Assembly (NCBI GenBank): GCA_024449915.1
Contig: JAMZAV010000812.1
Location: 372,001 to 436,000, forward strand
Source: Sweltsa coloradensis
Taxonomy: Eukaryota > Arthropoda > Insecta > Plecoptera > Chloroperlidae
DNA: 64,000 nucleotides
Direction of reading: 5' to 3'
Below the pieces are notes generated by a model. The model did not search any database and was not told where the DNA came from. It was given only the letters and a program-made list of their open reading frames with translations. Position 1 is the first letter of the stretch. Each line of letters starts with the position of its first letter. Positions 20,716-31,436 of the stretch are shown piece after piece. A program made the translations under genes and the position numbers.

Positions 20716-21306
20716 TAGCACTTGTAAAGATCGGGCATATAAGGTAGTGGTTAGACCTGTCCTGGAGTATGGGGCGGCGGCATGGGATCCGTATAAGTTG
20801 GGGGAGGTTTTGGAAGTAGAGAAAGTCCAACGTAGGGCGGCAAGAAGGGTTACGGGAAAGGTTAGGCGGTGGCGGTGGGAAGAGGATGATAAGGGGAATG
20901 TAGAGAGAGTATATGACAGTGTCACTGCAATGTTAGGAGAGTTGGGGTGGGAGTCATTAGAGGGAAGAAGAAGGGAGGTTAGGTTGTGCAATGTGTACAG
21001 GGCGGCTAGGGGAAGTGGGGGGGGGGGGGACATCCGCAATAGGCTACAAGAGGGGCTTTACAGGGGAAGGGGGGATCATTCATGGAAGTTCCAGCGTCAA
21101 GTAGTAAGAACGGATCTGGGTCGGTATGGTTTCATGGAAAGGCTGTAAGGGAATGGAATGACTTGCCGGGGGATATTGTAGGTAGTGGGTCTTTAAGGGA
21201 ATTTAGATCATTTTTAGGGGGGGACAGTAATTAGGTCTGGGGGGAGGGAGTGGTGGCCACCGGGCGGAAGCGCCCATTTGCAACCGTTACGAAATGTTAT
21301 GTTATG
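20716..21306 (+). mobile_element. LINE C fragment, 3' end of a non-LTR retrotransposon
   Basis: The plus frame has VVRPVLEYGAAAWDPYKLGE then VEKVQRRAARRVTGK, the conserved post-RT segment of many LINEs, and then LCNVYRAARG. A run of nine G at 21019-21027 is a likely frameshift site. The frame 21148-21220 ends VREWNDLPGDIV...FRSFLGG, the usual last block, followed by a GC-rich 3' UTR and TTATGTTATGTATG. Exact ends are uncertain by about 10 bp. Heavily 5'-truncated. Confidence 0.75.
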
Positions 21307-21396
21307 TATGAAATTTGTTTTTTTACCCACCAACATTTTTAGATTTTTAGGTAACTCATCTCTTCTTCTTCTTCTCTTATGCCCACATCGACATAT

Positions 21397-21594
21397 TTAT
21401 GTCATCATGTGTCTTGACAACCAGTAAAGATAGGACTCCTGTTCCCTCCTGTCCATACCCCCTGGCATTTCCCCATAGTGTCCTTTCAATGTAGCGCATC
21501 TAAATAGATGTTGTCTGTCCTGTATTCCTTCACCACAGAGCTTACACATGCTGCTCTCCATCACACCTGTTCTGTGTAAGTGCTTTGCTAGCAA
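21397..21594 (-). pseudogene. LINE D C-terminal zinc-knuckle-like segment
   Basis: Minus frame with CKLCGEGIQDRQHLFRC, a CCHC-like block (C-x2-C-x8-H-x3-C). This is the usual terminal feature of I-clade LINE proteins after RNase H. It lies in the same element as 21996-23053 but is separated from it by stops and frameshifts. Confidence 0.75.
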
Positions 21595-21995
21595 GTCATG
21601 GCCGGTATCTAGTCTAAACTGTGCTGTTGTAGTTCTTCTTTTATAATGGTTTGTCCTCTCATTTCCTCCTTCCTTGTTTTAACTAGCTCACTCCACATTT
21701 TATTCTTGCCTTTCTCCTTCCATGCTTTCTTTACCTCCGAGTTGCTGGCTGATTTCAGATGTGATTTAGCTGATCTGTATGAAATGTTGTTTATGAATTG
21801 CTTGGTTTTACTTCCATTTTAGAGAGGAAATCAGCCTTCTCGTTTCCGTTTATGCCGCAGTGTGCCGGTATCCATTGTAGCATAACTGTGTTACCTGCAT
21901 TCATCAACCTCAGGATTCTTATCTTGCAGTTTCTTATTTCTGCTTCTGTTTCTCTCTACTCACTATAGCTGGATAGATGCTCTTGAGTCTGTTTA

Positions 21996-23053
21996 TCACC
22001 ACTTCCTTTCTCTAAAGTATTCAATCTTCTCCAACGCTTTGCTTATTGCTCTCATCTCCCCATCAAAGTTACTACCATTTGATCCTGCTGGGAATGATTC
22101 CTCAAACTCTCTACTGTGTATTCCTGCACCTGCATTCCCTTCTCCTGGTGTTGCTGATCCATCAGTGTATATATGCAGCCACTCCTTCTCTGGGTATTCT
22201 TTGTGAATAAATCTTAGTGCCAGACTTCTCATATGCTCCTCTTGATAGTTCTTCTTTTTCTCTTGAATTCCTTCAATGTTTAGTTGATGGTTTATTTCCA
22301 ATGATGACATATGAATGTTTGGTTTTCCTATTTCTTGTCTGTTTTCAGTTATCACTTCCCCCATTAACTTTCCCACTACATTTTGTGTTTTAAGGCCTTC
22401 TTGCGGATCTCTGTCCCAATAATCTACATCTAAGCGAACCATTTTTTCGTACAGGCTTCCAGCTGCTACATTTCTCCTTGCTTCCAGTGGTGGGACTTCA
22501 GCTACTGTTTCCATTGCGGTGATAGGTGTGGTTTTCACTCCTGTTATGATCCTCAGGGCTTTATTTTGGATAATGTTGAGCTTGTCCAAGTGTGTTTTTG
22601 AAGTGTTAATCAACATGGCATTTCCATATTCCAACACTGGACGTATGTATGTTTTGTATGTCGTAGATAGCGTATTGACATTGGCTCCCCACGTTACCCC
22701 TGATACTCTTTTCAGTAAGCCTAGTCTTTTATTACTTAATTGGCACATTCTGTCGATATGGCTAGACATCGTCATTTTCTTATCCATCATTACACCAAGA
22801 TAGATTGGGTCTTCTTCGTATTTTAAGCTTACTCCTGTATATTTTAGGTTAAACTGGGGCATTGTTCTTCCTCTCGCAAAATAACTGTACACTGTTTTTG
22901 TTTCATTCACTACCATCCCATTTCCCTGGTCCATTCTTCTAATGCTTGCAATGCCTTGTTTCATTTCTAACTCCATTTTCTGTACGTCTCTGTCACTATA
23001 CCACAGCACCACATCGTCTGCAAATAACTTGATCTCTACCTCGCTTTTTCCCA
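21996..23053 (-). pseudogene. LINE D RT end and RNase H domain
   Basis: Minus frame beginning near the RT catalytic motif (IKLFADDVVLW), then the post-RT IRPVLEYGNAML and IIQNKALRIITGV blocks, then RNase H: HIYTDGSATPGEGNAGAGI supplies the first catalytic Asp, and FDGEMRAISKALE the Glu and helix region. Presence of RNase H places this in the I/R1-like group. The frame is open for 350 codons, so the insertion is fairly young, but the element is truncated upstream of FADD and downstream frames are broken. Confidence 0.88.
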
Positions 23054-23060
23054 AACTCAT

Positions 23061-23620
23061 TGAATTTTTTTAATCCATTTACAAACAGGATTTTGCCCAC
23101 AGCACTTATTTTGAGTAGGCATGTAAAAATCTTGAGCAGATCTAGTATGATGATCATGCAAATCATTATTGTGTTGTAGAATTCTGAGAAGTATGAGTAC
23201 TCTTGGTTGCACATCACTTCATGAATGAAACATAAAACTTTGTAGTTGATTAATTGTTCAACACTAAGCCACTGAAGTTCCTCGAGCATGTCCATTCTGT
23301 GTGTTAGTCTGTGACATTGAAGAGTTGCCCTCATGCCTTTGTTTTGAAGTTTTTGGAGAATATCAAGGTCACTTTTATTTATGTCCATAAGAATGGTAGG
23401 ACAATAGTGAAAATGTGGAGCTACAATGGTGTTATAAACTAGTCGACGCACCCACTTTGACAATTTCCAACAATTTCTTCGCATAAACCCAATTTTTGTA
23501 GCAAGTTTCTTGGAGATGTAACTGATATGTTCTTTGAAAGTAAGTAAATAGTCTACCATGACTCCTAAGTACTTAAAATGGTCTTGAAAAACAAAATTTT
23601 TCCTTCGATGTTTACTTTGC
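23061..23620 (-). pseudogene. jockey-like LINE relic, RT tail
   Basis: Minus frame with FKEHISYISKKLATKIGFM, the YNTIVAPHFHYCPTI block and LEELQWLSVEQLINYK, features of the C-terminal third of jockey-like RT proteins. A second copy at 60220-61180 has the same residues with more damage. The last residues of the naive frame below 23061 belong to LINE D. Confidence 0.8.
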
Positions 23621-24068
23621 TGATATTATTTTTTAGTAGTTGGTCTCTCATTACAGCTGAGACTAGTTATCAGTATGCAATTTGTTTTATCTGGGTGACA
23701 TTTCAATTTATTAGCTTTAAAAAATGTCATGATGATTTGCAGATCATAATTTAACATTTGTATTGCTTCGTTTAGTTGTCAAGATGATATACTCAAGGGT
23801 ATCATCGGCATACAACTGTGTTGTGTGTGTTAAAGATTTTGAAGGTTTTTTGTTTAAAATAGCGATGTTAGGCCTAAAGGTTTTGAAGTTTTTTTTTGTT
23901 TAAAATAGCGACATTAAAGGTTTTGTAAGGTTACTTACAGTGAGTGTACGGCTCGGTGGAAGTGCTGGTGAAAAGTTGGCCATTCTTAACCGAAACAGTA
24001 CGGTAGGCCTACCCCTAGACCTACGTCTATTATAACTTGTAGGCCTAGGTCTAGGCCTAGGCCCTCAT

Positions 24069-24445
24069 GGTACTTCTGTAGGGCCTACTTGGCGGGTCCC
24101 AACTTTTTAACACGTTTTTTCCGATGAAAAACACTGAAAAACACCTTCAAATGAAGTTTAACTTGTACATAAGGGTTAAATACTGCACCTACAACACCTT
24201 TAACGTCGCTATTTTAAATAGACCTAAGCTATAAAGGAGTTTCAACGCTAAAGATGTTTCGTTTAAAATAGGCCTAGGCCTAGCGACTTTAGAGGAATAA
24301 TTTATTATTTTCTTGTCTTTAATGGGGGGCTTTGCACCCCAAACCCAGCTAGTCTTAGATAAGTGGGCAGCCGCACCAACAACAACAATTGACTGACCCT
24401 AACCGAAAAAGTTAAAAGTTGGGACCCGCCAAGTACAGAAGTACC
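24069..24445. mobile_element. MITE with GGTACTTCTGTA ends
   Basis: Left GGTACTTCTGTA...CTTGGCGGGTCCCAACTTTT pairs with the right AAAAGTTGGGACCCGCCAAG...TACAGAAGTACC. The target duplication is not legible. Related in pattern (TIR ending in CCAACTTTT) to the neighbouring 24463 element. Confidence 0.65.
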
Positions 24446-24462
24446 GGTACCGGCCCTTTGTG

Positions 24463-24992
24463 GGTACTTTTTCGGTTGGTATTGGCCAACTTTTTAACAC
24501 TATAGTCTATTTATTTTCATTAAAAACGACAAAAACCACTTGAAATGTTTTAAATTTTATAGCACAAGACAAGACATCTACTGTAGGCCTATGGGTCGCT
24601 GCGGCTCGTTTCTTGTCCCCTTTCTGTAACACATCCATGTAAATGTAATGTTTAACAGAAAAATAAATAATAATACCTAATAATAATAATAATAATAATT
24701 ACTGCAGTTGTAGGCCTAGCCTATAATTTAAAAAAGCACTCGCAAGTTTCATTTCATGCTGTCATGCTGTCATGTTTAACACTCATGCTGAGAACTGATA
24801 ACTGCCACCGAGCCGTACACTCACTGCAAGTAACCTTAGCCTACAAAACATAGGCTAATCAAAAAATCCTAAAAACAAAAAATACCTTCAAAACCTTTAA
24901 CGTCGCTATTTTAAACCAAAAAAACCTTTAACACACACAACACAGTTTACAACCGTGTTTAAAAGTTGGCCAACACCAACCGAAAAAGTGCC
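24463..24992. mobile_element. hAT-like MITE, GGYACTTTTTCGGTTGG ends
   Basis: Perfect 8-bp duplication CCTTTGTG at 24455-24462 and 24993-25000. Ends GGTACTTTTTCGGTTGGTAT and the inverse of GGCACTTTTTCGGTTGGTGT, both followed by TGGCCAACTTTT. Size 530 bp; contains CTTTAACGTCGCTATTTTAA, shared with relatives at about 23850-23930 and 60630. Confidence 0.92.
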
Positions 24993-25886
24993 CCTTTGTG
25001 TTTAATTGAGCCTAAGCCCTTCACTGAGTGTTTCTTGGCCTTCCCTTTTCATGAGTTAACTAGGTCAGGCCTTCTAGGAGCGCATTCCGAATCAAGCTGC
25101 AACAGCATCTGTAAGGCTAGCGCGCAACGCCCAGTTCAAAACTAGCTGGAAACTATGCGAGTAGGCTACGTAGTCCGAAACTAGCATGTGGCCTATAGCG
25201 CACTACATCGGAGTGTAGGCCCTATAGGCCTAGCCGTCTAGGTATTGATACTTGATATGTTGAACTTAAAATTTGCTGTGTAAATCGTAGGCCTACGTTG
25301 GGTTGTCTATTTTACTGATCTACCAAGACCACTGTGGCTCGTGCCTCCAGCCCAAGTTCATTCTCTGTTTTAGGCAGGGTGTTTTTGATTTGAATCAAAT
25401 GGTTTATGTAATAAAAATCATTGATTTAAATCATGTAGGCCTACTTTTTCTTAATTTTGAGCAACAAACACAAGAGTTCTAACTGATTTAGGCAAAGTTT
25501 TCCTTAAAATAATTTTTGAATTATATTTTCTGAAATGCTTGTGAAAGTAGGCCTAATTTGATCCCCTCATCAACTTGACAAGTTTTGAACCTGATTTAAA
25601 TTATAAAAAAAAAAATTATTTATGCCTAGATAAATCAAATAAATCCAATTGTAATCAAATTTACCTTTTCATGATTTTTTATTTTTTTAATAAAAAGCAA
25701 ACAAATCACACACACACTGGTTTTAAGGGAGTTCCGTAGATATGGGTGCCATATGGTTCAGTTCTAGCCGGCAGCCGTGAGGAACACATCTCCCTACGGC
25801 GCGAGCGATATGACCTCGCCGCCTTCATTGAAGTAGCCTACTCCAATGGATTAATAAGTTGGTTTCTTGTGGTCACCCAAGTGGTT

Positions 25887-26527
25887 CAGTGGCGGATACA
25901 GGGCGAGGGGGGCAATCGACCCCCCCCATGATTCTTTAAAATTAAAAAAATTATTTTATTTTATTATTTTACTGTGCACGTACCAAATGCACTCGAAAAA
26001 CCAGATTTCCAAAATTTTACCAACAGCGATATTTATTTAAAACTCCCAGTAAAAAATAACTTTCCTTTATGTTCTCAGAAATCATCAGTTTGCCTCTGAA
26101 ATGTGTCTGCATCAGTGTAATTCGATTTATTAAGTTGTCCTCCTATGTAAATCGTTTTAACTGAATATAGGATAGACGTTTAATTAATAAATAAATAAAA
26201 TGCTAAATTGAAAATAAGATTAATCGTTAATAATTATGTTCCAATGTAGGCCAATGCTGTAAATTGTAAGCTCGACATGAGGACAAAACAAATTGACGCC
26301 CACAAATTACATAGTTTCAGTATTGCATTCCGCCCACCACTTTTTTCTAAAACACACCAAATGCACTCTAAAAACCTGATTTTGAAAATTTTCGCCTGTG
26401 GCGCTATCAATGGGGGGCTCTCCATACCCCCGTATGTCCGCGCTTAGGCCTAGTCCCTTTCCCACGACTGTACATGCACACGCAAATTGCCCCCCCCCCC
26501 CATGATTATGTCCTAGATCCGCCACTG
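25887..26527. mobile_element. hAT-like MITE, CAGTGGCGGAT ends, abutting NOC2L exon 2
   Basis: Perfect 8-bp duplication AAGTGGTT at 25879-25886 and 26528-26535. Ends CAGTGGCGGAT and ATCCGCCACTG, with a further shared G-rich block ending in GGGGGCAAT. Size 641 bp. The insertion placed the element 14 bp upstream of the first of two exon 2 acceptors, replacing the region where the branch point and polypyrimidine tract would lie. Confidence 0.93.
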
Positions 26528-26541
26528 AAGTGGTTGGTCAG

Positions 26542-26780
26542 CAGCTAATAAATTGGATGTTCCAGACGTACCCGGACAAGAAGACGAAGAGGACGAAAAG
26601 GAAGAGGATTTGAAACCATCGACGCACAAAAAGTCTCTGCAACGACTGCGTAACACAGACCCAGAGTTTTACAAGTTCTTGGAGGAGAACGACAAGAAAC
26701 TTCTGCAGTTTCACGAGTCGGACAGCGAAGATGACGCTCGGGACACGGACAAGTTCCACAAGCCGGCGGAGGAACTTGAG
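26542..26780 (+). CDS. NOC2L: NOC2L exon 2 (residues 220-299)
   Basis: The acceptor region reads GTCAGCAG|CTAAT. Two tandem AGs (ending at 26541 and 26544) both keep the frame, so the product may gain or lose one alanine. The exon is given from the first. It encodes an acidic stretch, then HKKSLQRLRNTDPEFYKFLE and LLQFHESDSEDD, strongly Noc2-like. It ends in GAG|GTCAGA at a codon boundary. Confidence 0.93.
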
Positions 26781-26822
26781 GTCAGAGCCGCTGTTCTGTT
26801 TCAGTTTAGGCTATGTTATTAA

Positions 26823-27047
26823 TAGGGTTGGGATTCGATTATAAATTCGATATCAATGTCAAACCAATAATTTCGACATCACATCAAAAAAAAATTCGAC
26901 ATCAAAATTATTTTTTGTCATAAAAAAGCAACAAAAAAAGTAAAAAAAAATAAATGATGTCGATGTCGAAATTGATGTCAAATCGAAAGCCAATTTTGCT
27001 CCGACATTGATGTCAAATCGAATAATCGATGTCAAGTCCCAACCCTA
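26823..27047. mobile_element. short hAT-like MITE, TAGGGTTGGGA ends
   Basis: Perfect 8-bp duplication GTTATTAA at 26815-26822 and 27048-27055. Ends TAGGGTTGGGA and TCCCAACCCTA. The 225-bp interior is built of ATTCGACATCAA / TTGATGTCGAAT words. It starts 42 bp after the exon 2 donor. Confidence 0.92.
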
Positions 27048-27350
27048 GTTATTAACGACTATGCCTATAATATACAGTCGAGCCCACTTATAAAGATCTC
27101 TCTTTTAACAAAGTTCTGGATTTAACAAAGTAATTTTAAAGCTTGTTAATTAAAGTTAGGCCTACATGTACAGGGCTTGACAATTTAAAAAAAAATGTAC
27201 TTGCCCTGCTGGACAAGTGTCCCAAAATGTTTGTTGCCCTGACTCAATTCAAGCTTAACACAATAATTTTCTGTATTTTTACATGGCCTCTAGCCAGTCT
27301 GCATGACTGGTTAGCCACGAGTCATAACTTTATTTACCCGCTTTTTATCA

Positions 27351-27680
27351 TTGGATGAGTGTAGCGAGCAAAGCGAAGATTCCATTTCACTACACTGGAG
27401 AAAAAAATCCGGAATGTCTTTTTTTTCCTGTTTGTATTATTGTGTGTCTGTTAGCACGATTCCGGCTAAACCGATACTCCAATTGCGATGAAAATTTTAT
27501 GGAGGCCTTCGAAATCTCTGAACCAAGAACTGCAACGTTTTTGAGCGCAATCGAAAAATTATTTCTCATTAAAATCGCAGTTTTACGATTTTTTTTACGA
27601 TTTAAAAAAAAATTCTTCAGCTTATAATACCTAGGCCTACATGCTTTATCCGATTTTAATGATTTTTTCACAGAACCTTA
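27351..27680. repeat. TTGGATGAGYGTAGCGAGC repeat, copy 1
   Basis: Matches 49078-49400 over more than 300 bp (GATTCCATTTCACTACACTG, CGATTCCGGCTAAACCGATA). The inverse of the start is seen at 49664-49675 in the other copy but not clearly here, so this copy seems to lack one end. Confidence 0.7.
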
Positions 27681-28423
27681 ATTCTATGAATTTAGGTAGA
27701 GTAGGAATCACACAACTTTGAATGACCTTTTGACACTGTTTGGTGGCTATTTTTCATGTGAACCACTAGAACAAAAATGGAGGTCTAATTGAAAATGTAC
27801 TTTTAAAAAAATTAATGAATTATACATGGTGCATTATTAAATAAAAATACTAAATTATTATTTACAAGATTAATTTAATGTAATCTGGAGTCTGGACGAT
27901 CAAATTCATTGAAAGCGTGCGCCGATAATGCGTGATTTTATGTGTTCTTTGAAAATTAACCGGTTAAAAGGTTAAGAGAAACCTTAACCGTCGTCATCAC
28001 TAGTGATAATATACTCGCTGGACAATTCTAGTGATATTGATGACAGCTCTTAGGCCTAGAAATAGTGGACAAGGCGTTATTTTAGAGATAGATAAGCCCC
28101 CCAAAAAACAAAAAAACAAGGATATTTATAATTTCCTATATTGTTTCAAGTCATATGTTAGGTACTTTAAACCTGTTAAACATTAATTGTTTAAAACAAA
28201 AATGGAAGAACACCCAAATTAATTGGTTTAGCCCTACCCCTGCCAACAAACAAAAAACAACTCGTAAGCCAATTGGTTCAAAAACTTCCGACTTCAGCGG
28301 AATTTTCAGTTTTTTAAATACATAGTACATAGGTAGGCCAGGTTTACATACGTAATTTATTCTACATCTAGTTCACAGATTTGTGTAAATGCCAATAATG
28401 CAACCCTGAAGTGAGTGAGTGTG

Positions 28424-28862
28424 TGGCTCGTTGGTCTTGTGGTTAGCGTATCTGCTTCCAATGCAGAAGGTCCAGGGTCCGATTCCTGCTTAAGTCAGAA
28501 GTTTTTTTACTTCTGATTTGGACTTAAGTTCATCAGTTCTCGTCTTAGGAGTTCGTAAACGGTGACTTTGGAGCCATCCTAGCAACAAAGCACATAATAA
28601 ATTCAAAGTTGTTCTGATCCGGCCTTGTTGATGCTGGCGTTGATCTGCGGGTGTTCGCACTGTCCATACCAATGATTGCTATATTTTCAATTGAAAAATA
28701 AAATATCGATCTTTGGTTGGTTATCGCTCACTCGTCGATTGCGTCGGGGCCTACAGGGTTGACTTGGTCGCTTTGGTTTAAAGTCCCCCACTGAAAATCA
28801 GTTATTATATATGACTGAGTGGGTAGACTCTAAATACGAATTTATTTATTATTTTATTTAAT
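28424..28862 (+). mobile_element. tRNA-derived SINE, copy 2
   Basis: Head 28424-28496: TGGCTCG start, D-arm-like TTGTGGTTAGCG, anticodon arm TCTGC-TTCCAAT-GCAGA with CCA in the anticodon position (Trp-like) and box-B-like GGTCCGATTCC. The body shares GACTTAAGTTCATCAGTT and CTCGTCGATTGCGTCGGGGC with the other copies. The 3' hairpin and TTATTTATTATTTTATT tail end 35 bp before NOC2L exon 3, so the SINE tail sits next to the acceptor region. Confidence 0.9.
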
Positions 28863-28897
28863 AAATTAACCGCTAATACAACAAATCAACTCAACAG

Positions 28898-29117
28898 GTT
28901 GCCAGCGACGAGAGCGACTTTGAAGCGGAGGAAGCCGAGAGTGGTGTCGGCAAGGACGGAGTGATCTCGCTGAAGATGGTTCGCGAGTGGCAGGACGAGC
29001 TGCAGACCAGCGGGAAGATCGAACCAATAGCGAGGGCTGTCCTAGCGTTCCACGCTGCTCTGATACGAGTGACGGGCGCAGAGGAGGAGAGCCAGTACAA
29101 GGTGGACGGCAGCTCAG
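28898..29117 (+). CDS. NOC2L: NOC2L exon 3 (residues 300-372)
   Basis: Acceptor CAACAG|GTTGCC, donor CTCAG|GTGCGC; one base of the next codon is left over. It encodes an acidic start (VASDESDFEAEEAES), then ISLKMVREWQDELQ and the helical block PIARAVLAFHAALI, which match the start of the conserved Noc2 body. GC content is visibly above that of the flanking intron. Confidence 0.93.
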
Positions 29118-30506
29118 GTGCGCGCTATGAACTTAAGAGAGTATAGGACATGCGTTTTAGGCAAAATGCTGTTCGCTCGGCAGACTGACACCATAGGTGT
29201 TTGAAATTTTGTACATGTCACAAATGTGGAAATGTTGGGCTTTGCAGTAACACATTTCCAAATGTTGTTTTAAAATAATTTAAGTACCTAATTTAATTTA
29301 AAATAATTTTAATAATTTACAAATTTTGATTTTGTTAAAAACTCCAAAATTGTTAATATTAGTGATTTTTTTCAGGCTGATTAAGACAAAAATTTTAAAA
29401 TCTATGTCCACAGGGCTGTCCATGTATGCTTTAAGTTTATTCACAACTTTGCAAAGTTTCATACGTCGGATGCATCTTGGCCGTGCGAATAACTATTTGC
29501 TAACTGCCAAATGTGTCCCATTCCCTCTTAAGAGGAGTTGCTGAGGCTGGCGCGGAGACGAGTTTAGGCGCTCAGCTTTCTGTTTTTTTTTTCTTTCGGG
29601 TAAATGGTTTATTACACCGTTATCAAATTTCCCACTCACATTAATAAAGAATAAATCTATGCTATCTAGTACGTGTATTTCTAAATTAATTCATTGTTTT
29701 GGAATTAAAAATTAGTGAAATCACCAAAATTAAATTTACTCCATTTTGGTCAACATTGGGAATTTATTCCAAGTGAACAGATTTTTTTTATCTCAAATTT
29801 GCATACTGAATATTTACGTTTAAATCAATGTGAACGTGCCGCTTAATTTGGTTTTATCGTAAGATAAACGGTTTGGTGGGAATTTCCAAAATTGAAATCT
29901 ATGTTTTGGATTTTACATTTTTCACATTTTGGACTTTATTCTCGCAATGGATCTTTAAGGCTTTTTTTTGCAACCAACTTTATTAACACCCATGCAAAAT
30001 TTGATAATGATATATTACCAACCGTTCAGTAGAAATCATCAACACCTGAGTGCGCGCATTTGAGTTGGACCAAGCTCAGCGTACCATCTTAATCTTTCTA
30101 TGTAGGCCTACACCCGGAGTCAGAAATAAATCAAGGGTGATGTTTTACCGACACCACCAACACTCGCTCGGCAAATCTCGGAATTGTTCTGAAAGGCACC
30201 TCTAAAGTCAGGCAGAAGTTACTGGGCAAGGAGTGGACGGCTTGCCCTATTTATGTCACTAGAAAAACTGGCCCTAATTGATTTCGGCACTAGAAATTAG
30301 CCTGCACTATCTATGGTTATGCAGTGTTTAGTGAATTCATTAATATATAATACAAATTACAAACTTTGTTCAAAAATGAACTACGTTAGCCCTGCACCCA
30401 GTGTTTAAAAGTTCCAATCGGCCAAAGGCTAAAGTAAAATAGGGCCGCCATGTTTCCTCATGGCCTGTTAGATGATGTCAGCGAGTGATACTTTTGTGAA
30501 TATAGC

Positions 30507-31159
30507 TAGAGGTAATGAGAAATGGTGATATAAAAATCCAAATTTCGTTGAATAAAACCCAAATTTCGCGTTTTTCGCGATTTCATTTAAATAGTCAAAA
30601 ACATAGGCCTATCTAAAAAAAAAAAAAAAAAAAAAAAATTAAATTTAAATTTAAAAAAAGCCCTTTAAGCCTTTTAAGTAGGGATGACATTTATCCCAAT
30701 TTGTTAGAATGGATCATTGTGACATTGTGACCCACAAATCTATTCAGAATCGATTCCCAAGCAAAAATAAATATTTGTAAGCACCATTATTTTGGTGGAC
30801 TATTGCCACGGAGCCGTGATACGCGTCGTTATTTTGGCGGTCTATTTCCTTGGAGCCCGTGACGTCACGAAACGATGGACCGCCCGCTGCCCGAGTAATG
30901 TTCGGTCTGGACCGGCACCTCCACCATCCCCCCACATTTTGAGTTCTAAAATGCTTAATTTTTTTAGTTTTGACCAGTTTTGTACAATTTCGTTCGTTAT
31001 TTCGCGATATACATGAGATTTCGCGAAATTCGCGTTTTTAAAATGTGTTTTTTCCATCTCTAAATGATGTAATTCGTCGACAATATTACATTTTAGGCAA
31101 TAAAATGTATATTTAAAGAAATTCGCGAATTTCAAGATCACCATTTTTCACTACCTCTA
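30507..31159. mobile_element. hAT-like element, TAGAGGTARTGARAAATGG ends
   Basis: Perfect 8-bp duplication AATATAGC at 30499-30506 and 31160-31167. The left end TAGAGGTAATGAGAAATGG is inverted at the right with few changes. Both arms carry AATTTCGCG / CGCGAAATT words. Another TIR-like start (TAGGGATGACA, 30682) inside it may be a further nested relic whose other end was not found. Confidence 0.88.
30783..30866. repeat. short tandem repeat, TTATTTTGG...GGAGCC unit
   Basis: Two tandem units of about 50 bp: CATTATTTTGGTGGACTATT...CGGAGCCGTGA then CGTTATTTTGGCGGTCTATT...TGGAGCCCGTGA. A diverged pair of the same units occurs at 31744-31828. Confidence 0.75.
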
Positions 31160-31436
31160 AATATAGCGCACCGAGCGACGCCAGAATGAACCGAATATTC
31201 AAGAGCTACTATTACGTTGGAATTAGAACCGTTACTATTATCCAAGGCTTTATCTTTATAATTACAATTTTTATATCATTATTTTAATGAAATTTAGAAA
31301 TAACTTGTTCTTCGCACTTCTTCAGCCTATTTTTGAAAACTGCTATTTATCACCTCATCTTCTCGAGACCAACCCAAGTCCTCGCTGCGGGCCTCACAAA
31401 CGTATCCCCCTACTTACGCCCGCTTCCTGTTTTCAG

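Larger units (their letters stand above)
21360..23053 (-). mobile_element. LINE D, 5'-truncated I/R1-type LINE with RNase H
   Basis: Flanked by AACTCAT at 21353-21359 and 23054-23060 (7-bp duplication). The minus strand ends in a (GAA)n-type tail at about 21360-21380. It carries the end of the RT, an RNase H domain and a C-terminal zinc-knuckle-like segment. It is inserted in the LINE relic of the composite repeat; the copy near 60230 shows the uninterrupted site (AACTCGTTGAATTTTTTAA). Confidence 0.85.
20487..24002. mobile_element. composite element with GGCACTGTTTCGGTT-type ends and nested LINEs
   Basis: Left end GGCACTGTTTCGGTTAAGAA; right end its inverse through CAGTAC. The next 20 or so bases (ATGGCCAACTTTT) are shared with the elements at 24463 and 60350. 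Inside are a (TAG)n tract, a jockey-like LINE relic on the minus strand, and two later LINE insertions. A related copy at about 60013-61250 shares the (TAG)n tract and the relic but lacks both LINEs. The target duplication is obscured by AGGCCTA-rich flanks. Confidence 0.65.
20454..26541 (+). other. NOC2L intron 1, transposon-packed
   Basis: A 6.1 kb intron. It contains the composite repeat at 20487-24002 with two LINE insertions, the MITEs at 24069-24445 and 24463-24992, and a hAT element at 25887-26527 that reaches to within 14 bp of the acceptor. The rest (about 25000-25880) is unassigned AT-rich sequence with AGGCCTA words. Confidence 0.8.
29118..31436 (+). other. NOC2L intron 3
   Basis: Contains the inverted repeat relic at about 29790-29990 (partner of 17515), a hAT-like element at 30507-31159 with the internal tandem repeat described separately, and AT-rich filler. 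Confidence 0.7.

Noticed and set aside
28424..28496. tRNA-Trp gene
   Set aside because: The head folds tRNA-like but is fused to a repeated body and tail and occurs at several loci with changed anticodons; it is a SINE.
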